Below, piece by piece: positions 1-8,423 of a stretch of DNA of 32,308 bases; position 1 is the first letter of the stretch, and the number at the start of each line of letters is the position of its first letter. Source of the DNA: Paenibacillus silagei (GTDB lineage Bacteria > Bacillota > Bacilli > Paenibacillales > Paenibacillaceae). Below the pieces are notes generated by a model. The model searched no databases and was not told the DNA's origin. It saw nothing but the letters and a program-made list of their open reading frames with translations. The DNA is taken from NCBI RefSeq assembly GCF_017874735.1, contig NZ_JAGGLV010000043.1, positions 1 through 32,308 of the forward strand, written 5' to 3'. Both the position numbers and the translations under genes were made by a program.

Positions 1-1565
1 GCTCCAGTTTCTCCTGTCAGCCCTGTTTCTCCAGTTTCTCCTGTGAGGCCCGTCGCTCCAGTCTCCCCTGTAGCTCCCGTTTCTCCGGTCTCACCTGTGA
101 CTCCCGTCGCCCCAGTTTCCCCTGTAGCTCCTGTTTCCCCGGTTTCACCTGTGAGGCCCGTCGCTCCAGTTTCTCCTGTCAGCCCTGTTGCTCCAGTCTC
201 ACCCGTGAGCCCTGTTGCTCCAGTTTCACCCGTGAGCCCCGTTGCCCCAGTTTCACCCGTCAGCCCCGTTGCTCCAGTCTCTCCCGTCAGCCCCGTTGCG
301 CCAGTCTCTCCTGTAGCTCCCGTTGCTCCGGTCTCACCCGTGACTCCCGTCGCCCCAGTCTCTCCCGTGAGCCCCGTCGCCCCAGTCTCTCCCGTGAGCC
401 CCGTTGCTCCAGTCTCTCCTGTCAGGCCTGTTGCTCCGGTCTCACCCGTGACTCCCGTCGCCCCAGTCTCCCCTGTAGCTCCTGTAGCTCCCGTTGCTCC
501 AGTCTCTCCTGTCAGCCCTGTCGCCCCAGTCTCACCCGTGAGCCCTGTTGCTCCAGTTTCACCTGTAGCCCCTGTTTCCCCGGTTTCACCCGTGAGTCCC
601 GTTGCCCCAGTCTCTCCTGTAGCCCCTGTTTCCCCAGTTTCGCCCGTGAGGCCTGTCGCTCCAGTCTCACCTGTAGCTCCCGTTTCCCCAGTCTCACCTG
701 TGAGTCCTGTTGCCCCGGTCTCTCCCGTGAGCCCTGTTGCTCCAGTCTCTCCTGTCAGGCCCGTTGCACCGGTTTCTCCTGTCAAGCCCGTTGCACCGGT
801 TTCTCCTGTCAGCCCTGTTGCACCGGTTTCTCCTGTCAGTCCTGTTGCTCCCGTCTCTCCCGTGAGTCCTGTTGCTCCAGTCTCTCCCGTGAGCCCTGTT
901 GCTCCAGTTTCACCTGTAGCTCCTGTTTCCCCGGTTTCACCCGTGAGGCCCGTCGCTCCAGTCTCTCCCGTAGCTCCCGTTTCCCCGGTTTCGCCCGTAA
1001 GGCCTGTCGCTCCGGTCTCACCCGTGACTCCCGTCGCCCCAGTCTCTCCCGTGAGCCCCGTCGCCCCAGTCTCTCCCGTGAGCCCCGTTGCTCCAGTTTC
1101 TCCCGTCAGCCCCGTTGCTCCCGTCTCTCCTGTCAGCCCTGTCGCCCCAGTCTCACCCGTCAGCCCCGTTGCTCCAGTCTCTCCCGTGAAGCCCGTTGCT
1201 CCAGTTTCTCCTGTCAGCCCTGTTTCTCCAGTTTCTCCTGTGAGGCCCGTCGCTCCAGTCTCCCCTGTAGCTCCCGTTTCTCCGGTCTCACCTGTGACTC
1301 CCGTCGCCCCAGTTTCCCCTGTAGCTCCTGTTTCCCCGGTTTCACCTGTGAGGCCCGTCGCTCCAGTTTCTCCTGTCAGCCCTGTTGCTCCAGTCTCACC
1401 CGTGAGCCCTGTTGCTCCAGTTTCACCCGTGAGCCCCGTTGCCCCAGTTTCACCCGTCAGCCCCGTTGCTCCAGTCTCTCCCGTCAGCCCCGTTGCGCCA
1501 GTCTCTCCTGTAGCTCCCGTTGCTCCGGTCTCACCCGTGACTCCCGTCGCCCCAGTCTCTCCCGT
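1..1565. repeat. Exact long duplication inside the giant collagen gene
   Basis: Bases 1-368 are identical to bases 1198-1565 by line-by-line comparison; the first mismatch is at 369 versus 1566. The offset is 1,197 bases, which is 399 codons or 133 collagen triplets, so frame and triplet phase are kept. The left copy may extend beyond the window. Neighbouring triplets vary synonymously, so this identity points to a recent in-frame duplication or gene conversion rather than chance repeat similarity. Confidence 0.85.
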
Positions 1566-3326
1566 CAGCCCCGTTGCGCCAGTCTCTCCTGTAGCTCCTG
1601 TTTCCCCGGTTTCACCCGTGACTCCCGTTACTCCAGTCTCTCCTGTCAGGCCTGTTGCTCCAGTCTCTCCCGTGAGCCCTGTTGCCCCAGTCTCTCCCGT
1701 GAGCCCTGTTGCTCCAGTTTCTCCCGTGAGTCCCGTCGCCCCAGTCTCTCCTGTAGCTCCCGTTTCCCCGGTCTCACCCGTGACCCCCGTCGCCCCAGTC
1801 TCCCCTGTAGCTCCTGTTTCCCCAGTCTCACCCGTGGCTCCCGTCGCCCCAGTCTCTCCTGTAGCTCCGGTTTCCCCGGTTTCTCCTGTAAGGCCCGTCG
1901 CCCCGGTTTCTCCCGTGAGTCCCGTTGCCCCAGTCTCGCCTGTAGCTCCCGTTTCCCCGGTTTCACCCGTGAGTCCCGTCGCCCCAGTCTCTCCTGTAGC
2001 TCCCGTTTCTCCGGTTTCACCCGTGGCTCCCGTTTCCCCGGTCTCACCCGTGACTCCCGTCACCCCAGTCTCTCCTGTAGCTCCCGTTTCCCCAGTCTCT
2101 CCTGTAGCTCCCGTTTCCCCGGTCTCACCCGTGACCCCCGTCGCCCCAGTCTCCCCTGTAGCTCCTGTTTCCCCGGTTTCACCCGTGAGGCCCGTCGCTC
2201 CAGTCTCTCCCGTGAGGCCCGTCGCCCCGGTTTCTCCTGTCAGACCCGTTGCCCCAGTCTCTCCCGTGAGGCCCGTCGCTCCAGTCTCTCCCGTGAGGCC
2301 CGTCGCTCCAGTCTCTCCTGTGAGGCCCGCCGCTCCTGTTTCTCCTGTAGCTCCCGTTTCTCCGGTTTCACCCGTGGCTCCCGTTTCCCCAGTCTCACCC
2401 GTGACCCCCGTCGCCCCAGTCTCCCCTGTAGCTCCGGTTTCCCCAGTCTCACCCGTGGCTCCCGTCGCCCCAGTCTCTCCTGTAGCTCCGGTTTCCCCGG
2501 TTTCTCCTGTGAGGCCCGTCGCCCCGGTTTCTCCCGTGAGTCCCGTTGCCCCAGTCTCTCCTGTAGCTCCCGTCGCCCCAGTCTCTCCTGTAGCTCCTGT
2601 TTCCCCGGTTTCACCCGTGAGGCCCGTCGCTCCAGTCTCTCCCGTGAGGCCCGTCGCCCCGGTCTCTCCCGTGAGCCCTGTTGCCCCAGTCTCTCCTGTC
2701 AGACCCGTTGCACCAGTCTCTCCCGTGAGGCCCGTCGCTCCAGTCTCTCCTGTGAGGCCCGTCGCTCCTGTTTCTCCGGTCTCACCCGTGACTCCCGTCG
2801 CCCCAGTCTCCCCTGTAGCTCCGGTTTCCCCGGTTTCTCCTGTGAGGCCCGTCGCTCCAGTCTCTCCGGTAGCTCCTGTTTCCCCGGTCTCTCCTGTAGC
2901 TCCTGTTTCTCCGGTCTCGCCCGTGGCTCCCGTTTCCCCAATCTCTCCTGTAGCTCCCGTTTCCCCGGTTTCACCCGTGAGCCCTGTTGCCCCAGTCTCT
3001 CCCGTGAGCCCTGTAGCTCCAGTTTCTCCCGTGAGTCCCGTCGCCCCAGTCTCTCCTGTAGCTCCCGTTTCCCCGGTTTCACCTGTGAGGCCCGTTTCGC
3101 CCGTTAGACCCGTAAACCCAGTCTGCCCTGTGAACCCAGTCTGCCCTGTGAACCCAGTCTGCCCCGTAAGACCAGTCTCACCTGTATAGCCAGTTAATCC
3201 AGTATTACCAGTTGCCCCAGTTCTCCCTGATAATCCAGTGGTCCCCCGCGTGCCTTGAGCCCCTAAAATACCAGTTGTTCCTGTTGGTCCCGTTGGTCCA
3301 GTTGCTCCGGTTGGTCCTGCACCCAT
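1..3326 (-). CDS. Giant collagen-like (Gly-X-Thr) surface protein, C-terminus beyond window
   Basis: The reading frame is open from an ATG at 3326 to the left edge, about 1,108 codons without a stop. An AGGAG-type ribosome binding site lies about 10 bases upstream of the ATG. After only about three residues the protein enters Gly-X-Y repeats. The first 30 or so triplets are mixed (GPTGATGPTGPTG, GILGAQGTRG, then three GQTGFTG-like units) and the rest is GET/GAT/GLT. The Y position is almost always Thr, typical of exosporium filament proteins such as BclA, where Thr carries O-glycans. No signal peptide is visible. The C-terminal domain that normally trimerises such proteins lies outside the window. 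The gene follows another collagen gene and a terminator, so it may have its own promoter. The opposite strand is also open (PVAPVSPV pattern), but that is a by-product of the GGN-NNN-ACN codon pattern. Confidence 0.9.
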   Translation of the reverse strand, partial: MGAGPTGATGPTGPTGTTGILGAQGTRGTTGLSGRTGATGNTGLTGYTGETGLTGQTGFTGQTGFTGQTGFTGLTGETGLTGETGETGATGETGATGLTGETGATGLTGETGATGLTGETGETGATGEIGETGATGETGETGATGETGETGATGETGATGLTGETGETGATGETGATGVTGETGETGATGLTGETGATGLTGETGATGLTGETGATGLTGETGATGLTGETGATGLTGETGETGATGETGATGATGETGATGLTGETGATGLTGETGETGATGETGATGATGETGETGATGETGATGVTGETGETGATGETGETGATGETGAAGLTGETGATGLTGETGATGLTGETGATGLTGETGATGLTGETGATGLTGETGETGATGETGATGVTGETGETGATGETGETGATGETGVTGVTGETGETGATGETGETGATGETGATGLTGETGETGATGETGATGLTGETGATGLTGETGETGATGETGATGATGETGETGATGETGATGVTGETGETGATGETGATGLTGETGATGLTGETGATGLTGETGATGLTGETGVTGVTGETGETGATGETGATGLTGETGATGVTGETGATGATGETGATGLTGETGATGLTGETGATGLTGETGATGLTGETGATGLTGETGATGLTGETGETGATGETGATGVTGETGETGATGETGATGLTGETGETGLTGETGATGFTGETGATGLTGETGATGLTGETGATGLTGETGATGLTGETGATGLTGETGATGVTGETGATGLTGETGETGATGETGATGLTGETGETGATGETGATGLTGETGATGLTGETGATGLTGETGATGLTGETGATGLTGETGATGLTGETGATGLTGETGATGLTGETGETGATGETGATGLTGETGETGATGETGATGLTGETGETGATGETGATGLTGETGATGLTGETGATGATGATGETGATGVTGETGATGLTGETGATGLTGETGATGLTGETGATGVTGETGATGATGETGATGLTGETGATGLTGETGATGLTGETGATGLTGETGATGLTGETGATGLTGETGETGATGETGATGVTGETGETGATGETGATGLTGETGETGLTGETG

Positions 3327-3411
3327 TTGTTGTCAACTCCTCGCTGTTGTAGATTCTAAACCTCTCAACAATAACCAATTGCATCCATTTTTCTTTTCTT
3401 AAGATAATTAA

Positions 3412-3452
3412 GAAACGGGTACACATCCTTGGACAAGGAAGGTATCCGTTTC
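3412..3452 (-). terminator. Probable terminator between the two collagen genes
   Basis: On the minus strand GAAACGG (3452-3446) pairs with CCGTTTC (3418-3412), with an inner CCTT/AAGG stem, followed by TTAATTATC. It lies about 34 bases after the stop codon of the 374-residue collagen gene and before the giant collagen start at 3326. Confidence 0.55.
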
Positions 3453-3485
3453 ACATTTTACTTACTGGGAGGGTGTATTCTGATA

Positions 3486-4610
3486 TTAATTCAAAGCAAA
3501 AATAGTCACAGCAGAACTTGGAAATCCTTGTTTTACATTTTGAATACTTACTGAAGTAGATAACCCCGGAAGATATAATACCATCTGCAGGTTCACATCT
3601 CCGTTCATTGCATTTACAATCCTGACCCCAGACACTGGAGTGACCAATTTGGACGGATCACCAATAGCCCCAGAGTAAAATATCGTTGAACCATCAACAT
3701 TACCATTAATTGATAGTGCAACTCCCGGCGGAGTCGTGCCGTTATATTTAACGGAAGCTTGATATGAGACATAATACATATGTCCACCTGGTAGCACAAA
3801 GGTATTCCCACCTAGTAAACCTATAGAATTATTTGCATCACTCTTGTTTCTAGTGAAGGATCCAATAGGAGCTCCAGTAACACCAGTAACCGGAGTTATC
3901 GAATTGGCCACAAATGTTCCAAAAATAGCTGAAATGGACCCTGTAACTCCAGTTATTCCCGTGGCTCCGGTATACCCTGTGAAGCCCGTGACTCCGGTAT
4001 ACCCCGTGAAGCCTGTGGCTCCGGTATTCCCCGTGAAGCCTGTGGCTCCGGTATTCCCCGTGAACCCTGTAGCTCCGGTATTCCCCGTGAACCCTGTAGC
4101 TCCGGTATTCCCCGTATTCCCGGTGGCTCCGGTATTCCCCGTGAACCCTGTAGCTCCGGTATTCCCCGTGTTTCCGGTTCCCGTTAACCCAGTAGCTCCA
4201 GTACTCCCTGTGAACCCTGTGGCTCCGGTATTCCCTGTATTCCCGGTTCCCGTTAACCCTGTAGCTCCAGTACTCCCTGTGAACCCTGTGGCTCCGGTAT
4301 TCCCTGTATTCCCGGTTCCCGTTAACCCTGTAGCTCCAGTACTCCCTGTGGCCCCGGTGGCTCCGGTATTCCCCGTGTTTCCGGTTCCCGTTAACCCAGT
4401 AGCTCCAGTACTCCCTGTGGCCCCGGTGGCTCCGGTATTCCCTGTATTCCCGGATCCCGTTAACCCTGTAGCTCCAGTATTCCCTGTGAACCCTGTTGCC
4501 CCTGTACTACCATCATCTCCGACAGGGCCTCCGGGTCCGAGATCACCAACATCACCCTTTAGTCCCGTAGTTCCCGTTGGTCCAGTTACTCCAGTTGCTC
4601 CAACAGCCAT
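3486..4610 (-). CDS. Collagen-like protein with BclA-type C-terminal domain
   Basis: This 374-residue protein begins MAVGATGVTGPTGTTGLKG and has Gly-X-Y triplets over about residues 4-224, mainly GNTGATGFTG and GNTGNTGATG, with Thr at most Y positions. Residues 225-374 form a beta-rich globular domain: it has SISAIFGTF, a VLPGGHMYYVSYQASVKY strand pair, and ends AVTIFALN. This resembles the TNF/C1q-like C-terminal domain of BclA-family exosporium proteins, which trimerises the stalk. The start is ATG 4610 with a GGGGATGGAAG purine-rich site. It lies 24 bases after the stop of the preceding glycosyltransferase gene, so the two are probably co-transcribed and the glycosyltransferase may modify this protein. 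There is no classical signal peptide, which fits mother-cell assembly onto the spore; that is inference. Confidence 0.88.
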   Translation of the reverse strand: MAVGATGVTGPTGTTGLKGDVGDLGPGGPVGDDGSTGATGFTGNTGATGLTGSGNTGNTGATGATGSTGATGLTGTGNTGNTGATGATGSTGATGLTGTGNTGNTGATGFTGSTGATGLTGTGNTGNTGATGFTGSTGATGLTGTGNTGNTGATGFTGNTGATGNTGNTGATGFTGNTGATGFTGNTGATGFTGNTGATGFTGYTGVTGFTGYTGATGITGVTGSISAIFGTFVANSITPVTGVTGAPIGSFTRNKSDANNSIGLLGGNTFVLPGGHMYYVSYQASVKYNGTTPPGVALSINGNVDGSTIFYSGAIGDPSKLVTPVSGVRIVNAMNGDVNLQMVLYLPGLSTSVSIQNVKQGFPSSAVTIFALN

Positions 4611-4634
4611 AATCTTCCATCCCCTTTCCTTTCA

Positions 4635-6353
4635 CTACTGACCGCTCCCAATTGTAATGGCAGTACTTCCAACGGTACATCCCGGAACGGCTATAAACTC
4701 ACCAGTAACCGGGTTACAGCCAAGAATACTCTCCCGTGCAGCCAGACGATTTCTCTTAACTTTCCAATTATCTTGTTCTATTTCACCTTTATGAAAGCAT
4801 AGATTAATAGAGAATACAGAATGCGGACTGGCTTGTGAATTCTTAATCTTTGCCAGTGCTTCCCGGTCTTCTTCACCCACTACTTCAAAGGGATTCAGCC
4901 ACAGTACCCGTGGGGAAGTAAGGAGATCCAGCAATCTCTCCCAGAGCTGGGACTGTTCCTGCCCGGAAGGAAGAAGAAGAATTGGCGCCTTCAGTTCACA
5001 GGCAAGCCTTCTGGCATCTTCGCCTAGTCCAGTATCAACCACAATCCATTGATCTGCGAACGGCTGCCACTTCCCTGCCCAATCTCTTAGGGCAGATATC
5101 GGGCCATCTTCCCTGCTTAACAATACTATTACAGACCACAGATTATCAGGGGGTGTAGCGCTGCACACAGAATTCTTATGCAATGAAGATATAGGGAAAC
5201 CAGTGTTACCTGAAGGCTTCTCTGTCACCGCTAGCTTTTCCTCATCCAGCCGGGACAGCTTCTCCACCGCTTCCGCGAATGATGGGGAGTATTCAATCGC
5301 TCTGCGATACCAGCGCTCAGCCTCTCCAGACATACCGCGCATCTCATAACAATTCCCGATATAATAACAGGGGTAAAAGGTTCCTGCCCCCTTAAGAACC
5401 ATATATTGAAGAGCATTCTCACCAAGAGTCAGACAATGCTCAAAAGCGGAAATCGCAGCCTCCACCTGGCTGATATGCATAAGAATGCATCCTTTATACA
5501 GATGCAGATCCACATAATCCGGATAGAGGCTGATAGCCTTGTCAATACCGGGCCAGCCCTCCCTGAAGCTGCCCAGTGCCAGCAAACAGCTATATTTGAG
5601 CTTGTAAAAGAGGGATGGGGGTAACTGAGTCTGCCTCAGCGAAGCCGAAATAGCCAAATTAACCTGCCGGAAAGCAGATTCATACTTCCCCACCCGCTGA
5701 TACTCACTCGCTATATGATAAAGACTCCACGGATCGGGATTCGGATTATCTGCAATGGATTGCTGCAGCAGCTTCAGATTACGTTCATGTTTGGACTTGA
5801 GGGAGGTCACAGACTGCAGATAACCGTAATGGAACAGACGGACCGGAAGCTGGTACGGGGTGCTGGCATCCTCTCCCGCATCCGTTCCAGACAACACCAG
5901 CTGCTCATGAATCCCACCAGTGAAATGTCCCCCTCCTCCATTACGGAACAGGCGGCACTGAGCAAGACGGTAAGCTTCATCCTGCCGGGGCCGGAAGGGA
6001 CTATTGAAGTGGATCGTTTCCAGAGATGCCAGCTTGTGTTCCTGAAGGGCGCTCACCATTCGAAGCTTAAGCGCATCGCCTCCAGCCAGCTCCTCATCTG
6101 CATCCATCCATAATACCCATTCTCCCGTTGCATGGCTGAGACTATAGTTGCGGGCATCCGCAAAGTTCTCCTTCCAGGGATACTGAAGGATCTGGGCGCC
6201 GAAGCTGTGAGCAATGTCCATGGTTCTGTCACGGGAGCCTGTGTCTACGACAATAATCTCATCCACTCCTTCCCGCACGCTCGATAGACAGCGCGCAATC
6301 CAGGATTCTTCATCTTTGACGATCATACACAGGGAGATCAATGGGGCGTTCAC
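4635..6353 (-). CDS. GT2 glycosyltransferase with TPR-like repeats and a degenerate second GT-A domain
   Basis: The protein has 572 residues from a GTG at 6353. Residues 5-120 are a canonical GT2 GT-A fold: ISLCMIVKDEES, VDTGSRDRT, and the metal-binding motif WMDADEE. Residues about 200-370 look like TPR helices (WSLYHIASEYQRVGKYESA; AERWYRRAIEYSPSFAEA). Residues about 400-540 repeat the GT-A pattern (SVIVLLSREDG, QWIVVDTG) but have WLNPFEVV where the DxD motif should be, so this half is probably not catalytic. In this family GT2-TPR enzymes often glycosylate surface proteins. The 190-base gap to manC upstream is unusual for this train. The chosen GTG has little ribosome binding site of its own, while a better GGAGG precedes an ATG at 6372 in another frame (see findings). 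Confidence 0.85.
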   Translation of the reverse strand: MNAPLISLCMIVKDEESWIARCLSSVREGVDEIIVVDTGSRDRTMDIAHSFGAQILQYPWKENFADARNYSLSHATGEWVLWMDADEELAGGDALKLRMVSALQEHKLASLETIHFNSPFRPRQDEAYRLAQCRLFRNGGGGHFTGGIHEQLVLSGTDAGEDASTPYQLPVRLFHYGYLQSVTSLKSKHERNLKLLQQSIADNPNPDPWSLYHIASEYQRVGKYESAFRQVNLAISASLRQTQLPPSLFYKLKYSCLLALGSFREGWPGIDKAISLYPDYVDLHLYKGCILMHISQVEAAISAFEHCLTLGENALQYMVLKGAGTFYPCYYIGNCYEMRGMSGEAERWYRRAIEYSPSFAEAVEKLSRLDEEKLAVTEKPSGNTGFPISSLHKNSVCSATPPDNLWSVIVLLSREDGPISALRDWAGKWQPFADQWIVVDTGLGEDARRLACELKAPILLLPSGQEQSQLWERLLDLLTSPRVLWLNPFEVVGEEDREALAKIKNSQASPHSVFSINLCFHKGEIEQDNWKVKRNRLAARESILGCNPVTGEFIAVPGCTVGSTAITIGSGQ

Positions 6354-6543
6354 CTTCGCTGTTATCTGCCATGCTGGTTCTGCCTCCTTCCATCGTGGAT
6401 TTACCGGACTCTGCGGACGGACCGGTCAGGCTGATGTTTAGACCAATTGACATCACCCTTCTACCTTATGACGGTTTCCGCCCGCATAGAACATTGTCGG
6501 ATAAAGTCGGACAACCTGAGCATAATTTCATGAACTGCCAGAT

Positions 6544-7593
6544 TCAGTCGTTCTGCATGCATTGCTTCCGTTCTTCCTTGTCCGGGGCGGGAAGGAGATG
6601 CTTCAGATGATCTGCAGCATCCTTGCGGGCCACAAGAATGCCTCCAGGCCCTGCCGCTACGATCACATCGTCCAGTCCGACAAGCATCACCGGAATGTCG
6701 AGCTCATTAACAATCTGGCAATTTGATGAATCTGCACTGACTTGGCCCCATCCCAGAACGGATGAGGCCAATTCTTCAGAGAGTGTATTCCAGGTCCCCA
6801 GATCCTTCCATCCGTCATGATAGGGAACACAGATCAGGCGGCTGTTTCCTTCCAGCACCTCTACATCGAAGCTGCTCTTGGGAAGGCTGTGGTATTGCCT
6901 CAGCAGATCCGCATAATCCCTTGAGTAGCCCGCTGCTTCCAGCCGGTTCAGCAGATTGCATAACCGGAAGGCGAAGATGCCGCAATTCCACAGTGCCCCC
7001 TGATCCAGCAGTGCCTCTGCTGCCTGTCTGTCAGGCTTCTCCACGAAGCAATCCACAGGTACATATCCCGGGTTCTCCTGGCTTCCGGCAGAAGCGGCCG
7101 AGGGTGCAGAAGGAACAATGTAACCGTACTTCCCTGACGGGCCGTCCGGCTTCGCACCAAGCAAAGCAATTTCCGCACCGGAGTGGTGTAGAGCCTGATC
7201 CAATTCTGTCAGCTTGAAGAAGAATTCGTCGCTGACATAAGCATCTACCGGCAGCACAATGACCGTCTCCTCGGGGGAGATCTTCTCTACTGAATATAGA
7301 TAGGCCGAGGCAAGACTGACTGCCGGAAAAGTGTCTCTGCGCCGTGGTTCGATGATAACCTTAGGAGCTGTACGAAGCTGCTTGCGGATCAGCGTCTCTT
7401 GCCCGCTTGAAGTTGCGATATATGCCTCATGATCCAGTCCCGCAGCCGCTAACTGACGCCAGATCCGCTGAAGCATGGACTCACGTCCGCCACCCGGAGC
7501 AGGCAGCACTTGAAGGAACTGCTTACTTCGTATACTACTGGAGAGCGGCCACAGCCGTGTGCCGGAACCGCCGGATAGAAGCACAAGCTTCAT
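6544..7593 (-). CDS. manC: Mannose-1-phosphate guanylyltransferase
   Basis: The enzyme makes GDP-mannose from mannose-1-phosphate and GTP in the cytoplasm. The 349-residue protein starts with the nucleotidyltransferase signature LSGGSGTRLWPLSSSIRSKQ (residues 5-24) and contains IEPRRRDTFPAV, VLPVDAYV and the substrate-site motif FVEKPD. It is the short form, without the C-terminal phosphomannose isomerase domain of fused ManC/AlgA proteins. ATG 7593 is preceded by GGGAGG at good spacing, and the gene begins 18 bases after the end of the upstream glycosyltransferase gene, so it is in the same transcript. It presumably supplies GDP-mannose, or a derived sugar, to the glycosyltransferases around it. 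No GDP-mannose-modifying enzyme is seen in the window. Confidence 0.92.
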   Translation of the reverse strand: MKLVLLSGGSGTRLWPLSSSIRSKQFLQVLPAPGGGRESMLQRIWRQLAAAGLDHEAYIATSSGQETLIRKQLRTAPKVIIEPRRRDTFPAVSLASAYLYSVEKISPEETVIVLPVDAYVSDEFFFKLTELDQALHHSGAEIALLGAKPDGPSGKYGYIVPSAPSAASAGSQENPGYVPVDCFVEKPDRQAAEALLDQGALWNCGIFAFRLCNLLNRLEAAGYSRDYADLLRQYHSLPKSSFDVEVLEGNSRLICVPYHDGWKDLGTWNTLSEELASSVLGWGQVSADSSNCQIVNELDIPVMLVGLDDVIVAAGPGGILVARKDAADHLKHLLPAPDKEERKQCMQND

Positions 7594-7611
7594 GGTTCAT
7601 TCCTCCCTTCC

Positions 7612-8385
7612 TTATAGGAAGTTGTCAACGGTCAGATTCACTTCGCTGAACTGCTGCTCAGTATCACAGAAGGTCAGCAACCCGTAGTGTTTACGGTTAT
7701 CCAAATATTGGGGTATGCCTGCTTTTCTCAAGCCGTCGCTTACTATGACATATTCATGACGGCCGCTGTCGTCGTCGTAACGGACATGCTCCAGAATCTC
7801 ACGGCGCATCAGATAGGTGCAATGGATGACATCTACCTGCAGCAGCCCCTTGACTTTCATATAGAGGTACTCAAAATACAGCTCTGAAGGTTTGAAATAT
7901 CCAAAATCATCTGCAACATTATGGAAGTTAGAATAATAGCTTCGCGGAGACTCTGCAACTGTAAGCAGGGGGCCAACCACCGGTAGATGAGTGGATAGCA
8001 GGCTCTCCAGCGTATCTGGAATGATGAAATTATCGCAGTCAGGCACAAAATAATGGGAATTCCTCGATCTGGCCCATTCTACCGACTCCTGTCGTACCCT
8101 GCCCATCACCTTTAGGCGGATAAAATTCCACTCATGTGGAGTATAGTCCTGTACAGGCTCTTCCACATCGCTGGCATCGAAATGAACCTCATGGTATCTT
8201 TCACCCACTCGTGCTATCCACTCTTCAAGAATCTCTTTGGTCAGGTCATTATTGTTGTTAGTACGAATATACAGATTGATTCTTGAAGCCGGATAGGTCT
8301 GCCGCTCTATAAGTTCCAGATAGAGCGGGAGCACATGCGCCTTGTCCTTAGCTAATATCGCGATTGTCACCAGATCTTGTTCCAT
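7612..8385 (-). CDS. Glycosyltransferase resembling the N-terminal domain of collagen galactosyltransferases
   Basis: The protein has 257 residues from ATG 8385, which follows AGGAGG by six bases; a TTG at 8403 would add six residues but contains that ribosome binding site. It begins with a TIAILAKDKAHVLPLYLELI strand and helix, has a DxD-like PDCDNF at residues 115-120, then YYSNFH (150-155), VIHCTYLMRRE (186-196) and a C-terminal HEYVIVSDGLRKAGI. From memory this order matches the first glycosyltransferase domain of animal COLGALT/GLT25D proteins (alternating LLARN, DTDN, PMLDS-x-YYSNF, VHSTFL, FDDIIVF). A bacterial relative inside a collagen-gene cluster suggests it glycosylates the collagen stalks. 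Substrate and donor are unknown: the stalks here are Thr-rich and Lys-poor, so hydroxylysine is an unlikely acceptor. The glycosyltransferase call is firm; the collagen-galactosyltransferase relation is inference. Confidence 0.7.
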   Translation of the reverse strand: MEQDLVTIAILAKDKAHVLPLYLELIERQTYPASRINLYIRTNNNNDLTKEILEEWIARVGERYHEVHFDASDVEEPVQDYTPHEWNFIRLKVMGRVRQESVEWARSRNSHYFVPDCDNFIIPDTLESLLSTHLPVVGPLLTVAESPRSYYSNFHNVADDFGYFKPSELYFEYLYMKVKGLLQVDVIHCTYLMRREILEHVRYDDDSGRHEYVIVSDGLRKAGIPQYLDNRKHYGLLTFCDTEQQFSEVNLTVDNFL

Positions 8386-8423
8386 TGTTTTCCTCCTGTT
8401 CAATAGGTCCTGCGTTGCATTAT

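Noticed and set aside
1..3180. Possible CRISPR array or satellite DNA
   Set aside because: The repeats are 9-base coding triplets with no spacers; variation is codon-like and one frame stays open throughout.
43..3189. A 1,048-residue plus-strand frame rich in Pro-Val (PVAPVSPV)
   Set aside because: It is the exact antisense of the Gly-X-Thr collagen frame: GGN and ACN codons read backwards as Pro/Val/Ala/Ser without stops. No ribosome binding site or start context supports it.
3844..4641. Plus-strand Pro-Val frame opposite the 374-residue collagen gene
   Set aside because: Antisense artefact of collagen codons, as for the giant gene; the same applies to minus-strand frames at 22500-23372 and 24390-25205.
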